Assembly: GCA_031273585.1 (NCBI GenBank)
Contig: JAISRP010000294.1
Location: 1-5,830 of the forward strand
Direction of reading: 5' to 3'
DNA from: Synergistaceae bacterium
GTDB lineage: Bacteria; Synergistota; Synergistia; Synergistales; Synergistaceae
DNA length: 5,830 bases
Below, piece by piece: positions 1 to 5,830 of the stretch. Numbering within the stretch: the stretch's first letter is position 1; every line of letters begins with the position of its first letter. The position numbers and the translations under genes are program-made. Below the pieces are notes generated by a model that was given only the letters and a program-made list of their open reading frames with translations, had not been told where the DNA came from and searched no databases.

Positions 1-1594
1 ACAGTCCGCTCAGTATCTGGAGGGTTCGGGCCGAGGTCTCGTTCGTGGCCTTCACCTTCTTTCCGGCGAAGAACACGAGCTTTTTATACGCAAACGCCGA
101 GATCGCGAGGTAGGCGGCCCAGGGGATCATGACCCACAGGCTGAGTTTGAAGCTGTAGTAGAACATGAGTATGAGGCTCGTGAACGAGAACAGTGAGTCG
201 AATATGGCAGATAGCAGGCCGTTGTCCAGGATCTCCGTTATCATCTGGATTCCCTGCATCCGGTTCAGGAGATTTCCCACCTCGTACTGCCTGAAAAAAC
301 GCGAGGGCAGGGACAGAAGCCTGGACCACATGGCGTACTCGACGAGATAGGAGTGGGACTTCACCCTCCTGAACGCCACGCTCCTCACGAGACCGAGCAC
401 CGCTGTCGTGAAGCCGGACACCAGCATGACCTGCGTCACAGTGCCCAGGGCCTGGCGGTCGTTGATGGGGATGATATCCTCGAATATGGTCGACGTTATC
501 ATGGGCATGACTATGGCGAGCAGCACCGACAGCAGGCTGATCACCCAGATCGTCCACCAGTCGTGTTTCCACGTGTTCTTCATCGCGAAGCCCAGCATGT
601 CCTTTGCGCCAAGCGTCCTGGGCGGAAGGCCGGGATAACAGATGAACGCGTCCTCCCGCAGCTTCGACGCCACCGCGTCGTTCACCCTTATCCCATGCGG
701 ATTCGACGCGCTGACTAATCGGTATCTTTTGCTGCTCTCCGGTATCAGGGCCGCTATTTCGTCATCGTCCCCGTAATAGCCGATGAGCGTTCCGGCGTCG
801 CTCCTGTGCCAGCCCTTCGGCAGCGTGACGAGGCGGAGTTGCATGTTGGCCTTCGCTACAAGACGCCTCATCAGAGTCAATGGGTCCAGCCTGGACGCCA
901 CGTCCTGCGGGAGTTTTATATTTTCCGTCGCGACGCCAAACCGCCTGGCGACGGTCCTGACTACGAAAAGAACCGGGTCGTCCGCGTCCAGGACCAGGTC
1001 CCCGCCCTCGAACTCCTTGTTCTCCGCGCTGATAATGGAGCTCATCGCGGCCGACATCGTCTTGATCCTCTGCCGCGCCCAGCCCCTCGCCCGTTCATCG
1101 GCATGATGCTCGCTCTCGGCGAATCGATCCGAGATCAGCTCCGACAGGGTCCTCTGGTTCGACATGAGGGCCTCCGCCACGGCGTCGCGCGAGCTGACGT
1201 CGGTTCCGCCGTACGGCGCGCCGCGGCTCCAGCTCAGGACGGTTTCGTGTCCCATGCCGGCGATGTAAGATACCCACTGCAACTCGGTCAGATCCTTGAG
1301 CCATCTGCCGGACAGCTCCGCTAAAACTTCAGGCTTCATCCTATCGATGCCGGTCGCCTGGATCTCGGAGTCGGTAATGGCGAATACGGAAATTTCAAAC
1401 GGCGCACCCGGATCCATGATTGGGAAAAATGCCCCCTGAGGCTCCAGGGCCGCCAGAAACTCCTTGTGATAGGTCTCAGACCCCTCCGGCGTGCAGGCGT
1501 ATATCTCGACCCGCCCCGACTTCAGGGTATAGGCGCGCCGGTCGTCGCACGGTATGCTGCGGTATTCGCCCTGTTTGACCGTAATGACCGGCAT
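1..1594 (-). CDS. NHLM-type bacteriocin export ABC transporter, permease/ATP-binding subunit (ABC2), 3'-partial
   Basis: This frame stays open from the ATG at 1594 to the left edge, giving 531 residues with no stop. It is the second ABC subunit of an NHLM peptide exporter, expected to pair with the peptidase-bearing ABC1 in the inner membrane. Residues 1-340 are a long cytoplasmic region with no C39 protease. Residues 5-80 read like a degenerate cyclic-nucleotide-binding or cupin-type beta barrel (my inference from the strand and glycine pattern). The membrane domain follows: helices at about 346-367, 386-406 and a pair at about 456-505. It carries family-typical segments such as DIIPINDR (373-380), WSRLLSLPSRFF (423-434) and EVGNLLNRM (438-446). 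The last helices and the whole ATPase domain lie beyond the window. A GAGGAG ribosome-binding site 8 bases before the ATG supports this start. The ATG lies 1 base after the ABC1 stop, so translation is probably coupled. Confidence 0.9.
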   Translation of the reverse strand, partial: MPVITVKQGEYRSIPCDDRRAYTLKSGRVEIYACTPEGSETYHKEFLAALEPQGAFFPIMDPGAPFEISVFAITDSEIQATGIDRMKPEVLAELSGRWLKDLTELQWVSYIAGMGHETVLSWSRGAPYGGTDVSSRDAVAEALMSNQRTLSELISDRFAESEHHADERARGWARQRIKTMSAAMSSIISAENKEFEGGDLVLDADDPVLFVVRTVARRFGVATENIKLPQDVASRLDPLTLMRRLVAKANMQLRLVTLPKGWHRSDAGTLIGYYGDDDEIAALIPESSKRYRLVSASNPHGIRVNDAVASKLREDAFICYPGLPPRTLGAKDMLGFAMKNTWKHDWWTIWVISLLSVLLAIVMPMITSTIFEDIIPINDRQALGTVTQVMLVSGFTTAVLGLVRSVAFRRVKSHSYLVEYAMWSRLLSLPSRFFRQYEVGNLLNRMQGIQMITEILDNGLLSAIFDSLFSFTSLILMFYYSFKLSLWVMIPWAAYLAISAFAYKKLVFFAGKKVKATNETSARTLQILSGL

Positions 1595-1595
1595 A

Positions 1596-3785
1596 TCAGA
1601 CGCTCCTCGGGCTGCTGGTCTGAACGGAGACCAGCCTGCTGTACGGACCGTCTGCCGTCATCATCTCGTTATGAGTCCCCCTCTGGACCACTTTTCCGTT
1701 ATCGAGGACTATGATCTCGTCGCAGTCGCGAAACGCCGACAACCTGTGCGCCACCATGAGACAGGCGCACCCCCTGCGCCTGATGTTAGTCAGGACCGCC
1801 TCCTCCGTCAGGGGGTCCAGGGCGCTCGTGGCCTCGTCAAATATTAAAAGCGACGGGTTGACGGAGAGGGCGCGGGCGATCTCGAGCCTCTGCTTCTGCC
1901 CCCCGCTGAAGTTGGTCCCCCTCTCCTTTATCCGATGATCGTACCCTCCTTCGAGGTTCGTTATGTCGTCGTCGATCATGGCGTCCTTCGCGCCCGTCAG
2001 GATGTCGCCCTCCGGGACCGATTGGTCGAACATGGAGAGGTTCTCCCTGATGGAGCCGGAGAACAGGTACGTCTCCTGGTCGACGCAGGCTATCGATGCG
2101 ACGATCACGCTTCTGGGGATGTCCGTCCTCTCCATCCCGTCGAGAAGGATGCGTCCGCCCCACTCGCGATACAGCCCGCTCGCCAGCTTGGCCACGGTCG
2201 ATTTGCCGCTGCCCGAGCTGCCGACTAATGCAACCCATCTGCCGGGCTTGAGGGTGAAGCTGAAATTCTCGATCAGCGGCGGCTCGAGCGGGCTGTAGCC
2301 GAACGATACGCCCTCGAACTCGACGAGGCCGGTCAGCTTGTTTTTTCCGACGGGCGGCGCGGGACGGTCGGGATAGCTGATCCTGTCCGTCTCGTACCGC
2401 CTCACGTCGTTTAACTTCTGCATCTTCATCTCCGTCGTCTGCAGGGTTTGCGCGAGGCCCAGCAGCTTCGTCACTGGCACGTTGAAATTCCCCATCAGGC
2501 TGCGGAACGCGATGAAGACTCCGGAGGACATGAGCCCGTCCATTATGTTAAATCCGCCAACCAGCATGATGAGCGCGACGTTCAGCCCGTTGAAGAAGGC
2601 GGGGGCCATCGTCATGGCCTCGGCGGACAGGTTTACCTGCTGCACGCCGTCGTTCTCCTTAGCCTTGCAGCCCGACCACCTTGAGAAAAAATCCGCCTCG
2701 TTGCCGTTCGCCTTCAGGGTTTCGATGACCTGGAGCCCGCTGACCGCGGTTCCTATCGCCTTTCCGCTCTCCTGCTGAACCCTCATGGACCTCTCCATTA
2801 TGCGCTTCCGCACTACCGACATCAGTGCGATGTTGGCAAAGCTGAAGGATACCCCTATGGCTGTGAGCGTCACGCTGTACTGGACGAGCAGGGAGAGGTA
2901 GAAGAGGGCCACGAAAATATCCAGAACCGCCGTTGCGGCCTCGCCCGTCAGGCTGTTCGCGACCTCCTCGTTGAAGGAGACCCTCATGGATATCTCGCCG
3001 CTGAACCGCTGCTGGAAGAACGTCATGGGCAGCCTGAGGATGTGCCATAAAAATCCGCTCGAGTCGGAGAGCGTGAGTTTCGTCTGCCACTTGATCAGGA
3101 TCAGCTCCCTCAGAAACGAGAGAATGCCGTTCATCAGAAACGCGATGCCCATAGCGATCATGAGGTTCATCATCCAGTTCGGATGCCGCCCGCTCAGGAT
3201 CTCGTCCACGAACAGCTGGTCGAAGACCGGAGCCGCCAGCCCCGGCATTATCATCAGCAGGCTCGTTATGAGGATGAAGGCGAGCGCGCCCTTCTCGTTC
3301 GCGAGTTTTCCGGCGACCGCCTTCGTTATGCTGAATTTCTTCCCGCCGCGCTTGAAGCCCGCGCCGGGGGTCATGAAGAGGGCTATGCCGGTGAACGACC
3401 TGACGAACTCATCCATGTCCACCGTCCTGTGTCCCATCGCCGGGTCGTTCAGAAAAATCCTGTCCCCCTTGTTGCCCTCGAGAACCAGGAAGTGGTTGAA
3501 ATTCCAGTGTATTATCGCGGGAGTCCCCCCCATGCGCACGCGGGACAGCAGGGCCTTCGCGTCAAGGCGCACCCCCGAGGCCTCCATTCCGAACTTTCTG
3601 GCGGCCTTCACGACGTTGAGGGCGTTGCTGCCATCGCGGTTTACGCCGCACTCGAGGCGCAGCGTCTCCAGGGGGACGATTTTGTCGTATGAGGAGAGGA
3701 TGATGCCGAGCGCCGCCGCGCCGCACTCCGTAGCCTCCATCTGAAGCAGCACGGGAGTACGATGAACCCGCTTGCGGAACAGCAT
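1596..3785 (-). CDS. NHLM-type bacteriocin ABC transporter with N-terminal C39 peptidase (ABC1, PCAT-like)
   Basis: This 729-residue inner-membrane protein cuts leader peptides at a double-glycine type site and exports the core peptide using ATP. Residues 1-140 are a C39 cysteine protease: Gln15 (oxyanion hole), catalytic Cys21 in ATECGAAAL, His98 in NFNHFLVLEG and Asp114 in LNDPA are all present. Six membrane helices lie roughly between 167 and 440. The ATPase domain runs from about 490 to 720 and looks complete: Walker A GSSGSGKST (522-530), Q-loop Gln570, signature FSGGQ (626-630), Walker B LLIFDE ending at Glu651, D-loop SALD (654-657) and H-loop His680. The signature has Phe for the usual Leu. 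The wording of the protease and of the C-terminal VAHRLSAFRDCDEI segment is characteristic of NHLM ABC1 rather than lactococcin- or hemolysin-type exporters. An AGGAA site 8 bases upstream supports the ATG at 3785. That ATG is 1 base after the HlyD-like stop. No substrate gene is visible in the window. Confidence 0.96.
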   Translation of the reverse strand: MLFRKRVHRTPVLLQMEATECGAAALGIILSSYDKIVPLETLRLECGVNRDGSNALNVVKAARKFGMEASGVRLDAKALLSRVRMGGTPAIIHWNFNHFLVLEGNKGDRIFLNDPAMGHRTVDMDEFVRSFTGIALFMTPGAGFKRGGKKFSITKAVAGKLANEKGALAFILITSLLMIMPGLAAPVFDQLFVDEILSGRHPNWMMNLMIAMGIAFLMNGILSFLRELILIKWQTKLTLSDSSGFLWHILRLPMTFFQQRFSGEISMRVSFNEEVANSLTGEAATAVLDIFVALFYLSLLVQYSVTLTAIGVSFSFANIALMSVVRKRIMERSMRVQQESGKAIGTAVSGLQVIETLKANGNEADFFSRWSGCKAKENDGVQQVNLSAEAMTMAPAFFNGLNVALIMLVGGFNIMDGLMSSGVFIAFRSLMGNFNVPVTKLLGLAQTLQTTEMKMQKLNDVRRYETDRISYPDRPAPPVGKNKLTGLVEFEGVSFGYSPLEPPLIENFSFTLKPGRWVALVGSSGSGKSTVAKLASGLYREWGGRILLDGMERTDIPRSVIVASIACVDQETYLFSGSIRENLSMFDQSVPEGDILTGAKDAMIDDDITNLEGGYDHRIKERGTNFSGGQKQRLEIARALSVNPSLLIFDEATSALDPLTEEAVLTNIRRRGCACLMVAHRLSAFRDCDEIIVLDNGKVVQRGTHNEMMTADGPYSRLVSVQTSSPRSV
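1603..1608 (-). promoter_or_regulatory. Ribosome-binding site of the ABC2 gene
   Basis: GAGGAG on the minus strand lies 8 bases before the ATG at 1594 and sits inside the last codons of ABC1. It fixes the start of the gene that runs off the left edge. Confidence 0.75.
1614..1635 (-). repeat. Perfect 8-bp inverted repeat (hairpin) near the end of the ABC1 gene
   Basis: The arms GCTGGTCT and AGACCAGC are perfect complements separated by 6 bases. In the transcript this would be an 8-bp stem. It lies within the last codons of ABC1, 5 bases before the ABC2 ribosome-binding site, and leaves that site unpaired. There is no U-run after it, so it does not look like an intrinsic terminator. A role in coupling or mRNA processing is only an inference; a chance occurrence in GC-rich coding DNA is possible. 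Confidence 0.4.
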
Positions 3786-3801
3786 CTCAGGAGTTCCTGA
3801 G
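3786..3801 (-). promoter_or_regulatory. Inverted repeat covering the ABC1 ribosome-binding site and the HlyD-like stop codon
   Basis: The arms CTCAGG and CCTGAG pair perfectly around a 4-base loop; one more A-T match would narrow the loop to 2. In the mRNA the stem holds part of the AGGAA ribosome-binding site and the UGA stop of the HlyD-like gene, and it ends directly before the ABC1 AUG. Folding would hide the site until a ribosome finishing the upstream gene opens it, which would enforce translational coupling. The base pairing is seen directly; the function is inferred. Confidence 0.45.
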
Positions 3802-4743
3802 CCACTGGCTCAATTTAAGGAATACCTTCTCTATCGGGGGGGTGCTCTTGACGACTATGACCCCGGTGCAGGCGCTTCCCGCGCTCACCTTGGGGTGGTT
3901 TCCGACTATGGACGACCACAGATAGCCCGAATCCGACCTCGGGTCCCGTACGAGATCCACCCTTACCTCGACGACAGCGCCGCCGAGCTTCTGCGCTATC
4001 CACTGCGCCACGTCGGAGTTTCCGATATTTTTCGTTATCCCGGCGTTCGACACGGGGTACGGGGACACGCCGATCACGACCCCCATGAGGCTGCCGTCCT
4101 CGCTCGCGTCCGCCCCGCTGGGAGCTATGCGCGCCACCATGCCAGTCTTGACCTTCTTGCCGGAGTCCATGGGGACATACATCAGGACGGACAGGTCGTC
4201 CCTCCCGAGGTCCCGCCTTATGGTGCATATCACGGTCGAGCCGGGGCTGACGATGTCGCCGTCGTTCACCGGGACCTCCGCCACAATTCCGTCGTACTCG
4301 CTCACTATCGCCGTGGACTGGTACCACTTGTTCACTATGGAATCGAAGTTCGAGATTCCGCTCTCGACCTGCTGCCTGTTCGACGCCATCGGTATGCTCT
4401 GCCTGGACGTTGTGATCTCCCCCCACATGGAGGGCAGCGACAGGCGGGCCACGACGTCCCCCTTCCTCACCCTCGTCCCCGGGCGCACGAGCACCTCCGA
4501 GAGCTTGCCTCCGGAATCGTGGTATACGCTGGCGACCCCGGCCGAGTCCATTATCATGCCCACCGCTGTCACCGACTCGGACATGACGCCGTACACGCTC
4601 CACAGCACTATGGATGCCGCCAGGACGCAGATCATCGCAAGCGCCATCCACGTCACGGGCTGGGTCACGCGGAAGAGAGTGTCGAGCTGTTCGGGCGAGC
4701 GGAGCCGTGACAGCGCCTCCTCGCTGAATAACTCATGTTTCAT
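3787..4743 (-). CDS. NHLM bacteriocin system secretion protein, HlyD-like membrane fusion protein
   Basis: This is a compact adaptor of 318 residues that should sit in the inner membrane with its bulk outside and partner the two ABC subunits. The cytoplasmic N-terminus carries LFSEEALSRLRSPEQLD (5-21), a hallmark of the NHLM HlyD family. One membrane helix follows at about 32-53. Half-lipoyl segments lie at about 66-102 (GTRVRKGDVVARL) and 147-175 (YDGIVAEVPVNDGDIV). Only about 45 residues separate them, so there is no long coiled-coil hairpin as in HlyD or AcrA. The C-terminal part, with SGYLWSS (272-278) and a TPPIEKVFLKL ending, is again family-typical. I chose the ATG at 4743, 2 bases after the upstream stop and 10 bases from a GGAGG. 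An in-frame TTG at 4749 would add two residues, but it overlaps that stop and leaves only 4 bases of spacing. Confidence 0.92.
   Translation of the reverse strand: MKHELFSEEALSRLRSPEQLDTLFRVTQPVTWMALAMICVLAASIVLWSVYGVMSESVTAVGMIMDSAGVASVYHDSGGKLSEVLVRPGTRVRKGDVVARLSLPSMWGEITTSRQSIPMASNRQQVESGISNFDSIVNKWYQSTAIVSEYDGIVAEVPVNDGDIVSPGSTVICTIRRDLGRDDLSVLMYVPMDSGKKVKTGMVARIAPSGADASEDGSLMGVVIGVSPYPVSNAGITKNIGNSDVAQWIAQKLGGAVVEVRVDLVRDPRSDSGYLWSSIVGNHPKVSAGSACTGVIVVKSTPPIEKVFLKLSQWLRNS
3794..3798 (-). promoter_or_regulatory. Ribosome-binding site of the ABC1 gene
   Basis: AGGAA on the minus strand lies 8 bases before the ATG at 3785, inside the last codons of the HlyD-like gene. It supports the chosen ABC1 start and lies partly within both overlapping inverted repeats at this junction. 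Confidence 0.65.
3798..3812 (-). repeat. Second inverted repeat, overlapping and competing with the one at 3786-3801
   Basis: TGAGCC and GGCTCA are perfect 6-bp arms around a 3-base loop, within the C-terminal codons of the HlyD-like gene. Four bases (3798-3801) are shared with the neighbouring inverted repeat, so only one stem can form at a time. This stem would leave most of the AGGAA site of ABC1 free. Confidence 0.35.
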
Positions 4744-4745
4744 GA

Positions 4746-5830
4746 TCAATAGTCCTCCAATGCCACGTCAATTTTAACCCCCGGTTCGAGGCCCCTGACC
4801 TCGGACGTTATCACGACGTCGCCCTCCTCTATGCCCTCCAGAATCTCTATCAGTCCGCCGCCGTAAACGCCGGTCCTGACGTTTCTCACTGCGAGCCGGG
4901 AGTCGGCGTCCATCACGTAAATCACTGGCTCCTTCCGGTCGTCGATCAGCCAGAGCGGCAGGGCCAGGGTTTTTTTGAAGTCATCCCTGCTTATTGAGAC
5001 GTCTATGTAGCGTCCGGGTTCCAGGAGGCCGTGGTTGTTTTCCAGCTCCCAGGTCACGATCCTCAAGGGCGCTTTCTCGCTCATCGGCGGGGCTATGTCC
5101 CGTATTCTGGCCATAATCGTGAACTCCTCCTCGAACCCCGAGCCGAACGCCATGTCGAGGGCCTTTTCAGTGAGGTACGACGTGTCCATACTTATCGAAA
5201 AAACGCTGTCGGCCGGCGATATGTTCCTGATCTTCTCGTCGGCGACCTGTCCTCTCGCGACGAGCTTTGAAAAATCGGCGATCATGGCGACGGGCGCGCC
5301 CTTCTGAACGTAGGCGCCGGCCTGTTGATAGATGACGACCGCAAAGCCGTCTATGGTGGAGGTCACGGTCTGAAACCCCTTCTGCTGGTCGAGCTGCCTG
5401 CGAGCTATCTTAGCCGCCGACAGCTCTGCCTCCGCCGCTCCCATGCGCGCCGTCGACGCCTCCAGCTCGCTCTTCGAGACGGAGTCCTTCGCTGCGAGCC
5501 GTCTGTTTCGCTCCGCCTCGCTACGCGCCTGAACGTATGCAGCCTGAGCCCTGGCTATGTCGGTGTCCGCCCTGGAAATTTGAAGCGATATATCCGTATT
5601 GACGAGGGTGCAGATCGCCTGTCCGCGCTTGACCCTCTGCCCTCGGGTGATCGAGAGGCCGCCGACCGTGCCGTCTATCTGAGCTATGATGTCGGCCGCC
5701 CTGTCAGTCTGGAGATTTACGACGTCCAGGACGATCTCCGGCCTGATGTCCCGCAGGGATGCGCGAAGACCGTGGACGTTTATGGCGCGGGAGGCCATCA
5801 TTGTCTCTATATAGCTGCTGCTTGCCCTGT
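4746..5830 (-). CDS. RND/MFP-type periplasmic adaptor (HlyD family) with TolC-docking motif, probably 5'-partial
   Basis: This is a periplasmic adaptor of the AcrA/MacA kind, linking an inner-membrane transporter to an outer-membrane channel. Numbering from the ATG at 5801, it has half-lipoyl segments at about 36-70 (QIDGTVGG, GQRVKRGQAICTL) and 146-178 (TIDGFAVV, AGAYVQKGAPV). A helical hairpin of about 70 residues lies between them (73-142). A beta barrel follows at about 179-275 and a membrane-proximal domain at about 276-351. The hairpin tip contains Arg98, Leu102 and Ser109 in R-x3-L-x6-S spacing, the motif used for docking to TolC. The frame is still open from 5801 to the edge, and the ATG at 5801 has no convincing ribosome-binding site. 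A protein starting there would lack the signal peptide or membrane anchor this family needs, so the true start is probably outside the window. Its stop at 4746-4748 is 2 bases before the HlyD-like ATG. It could in principle serve another pump, but the spacing favours the NHLM exporter. Confidence 0.88.
   Translation of the reverse strand, partial: RASSSYIETMMASRAINVHGLRASLRDIRPEIVLDVVNLQTDRAADIIAQIDGTVGGLSITRGQRVKRGQAICTLVNTDISLQISRADTDIARAQAAYVQARSEAERNRRLAAKDSVSKSELEASTARMGAAEAELSAAKIARRQLDQQKGFQTVTSTIDGFAVVIYQQAGAYVQKGAPVAMIADFSKLVARGQVADEKIRNISPADSVFSISMDTSYLTEKALDMAFGSGFEEEFTIMARIRDIAPPMSEKAPLRIVTWELENNHGLLEPGRYIDVSISRDDFKKTLALPLWLIDDRKEPVIYVMDADSRLAVRNVRTGVYGGGLIEILEGIEEGDVVITSEVRGLEPGVKIDVALEDY
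4754..4758 (-). promoter_or_regulatory. Ribosome-binding site of the HlyD-like gene
   Basis: GGAGG on the minus strand lies inside the last codons of the RND-type adaptor gene. It is 10 bases from the ATG at 4743 and 4 bases from an alternative TTG at 4749, which favours the ATG. Confidence 0.65.
5475..5510 (-). other. TolC-docking R-x3-L-x6-S motif in the RND-type adaptor
   Basis: These codons give RNRRLAAKDSVS at the tip of the predicted helical hairpin. The Arg, Leu and Ser spacing (0, +4, +11) equals that of the motif known from AcrA-type adaptors that contact TolC. It is the main evidence in the window for an outer membrane and a TolC-like channel. Confidence 0.7.

Noticed and set aside
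84..572. 162-codon minus-strand open frame within the ABC2 region
   Set aside because: The frame with the NHLM ABC2 membrane domain is open across the same stretch; this one is a shadow.
1614..1635. Hairpin as an intrinsic terminator between ABC1 and ABC2
   Set aside because: No U-run follows it, it lies inside coding sequence, and the next gene starts 1 base after the stop with a strong ribosome-binding site.
2971..3744. 257-codon plus-strand open frame opposite ABC1
   Set aside because: It lies wholly antisense to the protease and membrane domains of ABC1 and shows low-complexity composition typical of a shadow frame.
3815..4651. Minus-strand open frame overlapping the HlyD-like gene in another frame
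   Set aside because: Its composition is dominated by Arg, Gly and His; the overlapping frame encodes clear HlyD family motifs.
3772..4710. Long plus-strand open frame opposite the HlyD-like gene
   Set aside because: The translation is rich in His, Arg, Gly and Pro and has no recognisable domain; it mirrors a well-supported minus-strand gene in GC-rich DNA.
4744..4749. TTG at 4749 as the start of the HlyD-like gene
   Set aside because: It overlaps the upstream stop codon and leaves only 4 bases to the GGAGG; the ATG at 4743 has workable spacing and matches the usual N-terminus of the family.

Overview
The window is one tightly packed block of four genes, all on the minus strand, so transcription runs from right to left. 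In transcription order they are: an RND/MFP-type periplasmic adaptor (4746 to the right edge, 5' end probably outside the window); a compact HlyD-like secretion protein of the NHLM family (4741-4743 as start, stop at 3787); a peptidase-containing ABC transporter of the NHLM ABC1 type (1596-3785); and an NHLM ABC2-type permease/ATPase that starts at 1594 and runs off the left edge before its ATPase domain. NHLM stands for nitrile-hydratase-leader microcin; these systems cut the leader from ribosomally made peptides after a double-glycine type site and export the product. The gaps between the genes are only 1 or 2 bases. I see no promoter, terminator, RNA gene, insertion sequence, CRISPR array or precursor peptide gene here, so the window looks like the inside of a longer operon.

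The export logic can be read from the sequence. ABC1 has an N-terminal C39 protease with its Gln/Cys/His/Asp residues intact, then a membrane domain and a complete ATPase domain. ABC2 has a long cytoplasmic N-terminal region of about 340 residues and then the membrane domain. The HlyD-like protein has one membrane helix and two half-lipoyl segments, but only a very short stretch between them. The first gene supplies what the HlyD-like protein lacks: a long alpha-helical hairpin with a clear R-x3-L-x6-S motif, the signature used by adaptors that dock onto TolC-like outer-membrane channels. I therefore infer a double-membraned (Gram-negative type) host and an envelope-spanning peptide exporter with two different adaptors.

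The sequence is GC-rich, yet uses AGG for arginine and ATA for isoleucine often. That combination occurs in Synergistota, among others. This is a weak taxonomic hint only; other GC-rich diderms cannot be excluded.

The most unusual local structure is at the two gene junctions that lead into the ABC genes. At the HlyD/ABC1 junction, two perfect inverted repeats overlap and exclude each other, and one of them hides the ABC1 ribosome-binding site. At the ABC1/ABC2 junction, an 8-bp perfect stem lies just before the ABC2 ribosome-binding site.
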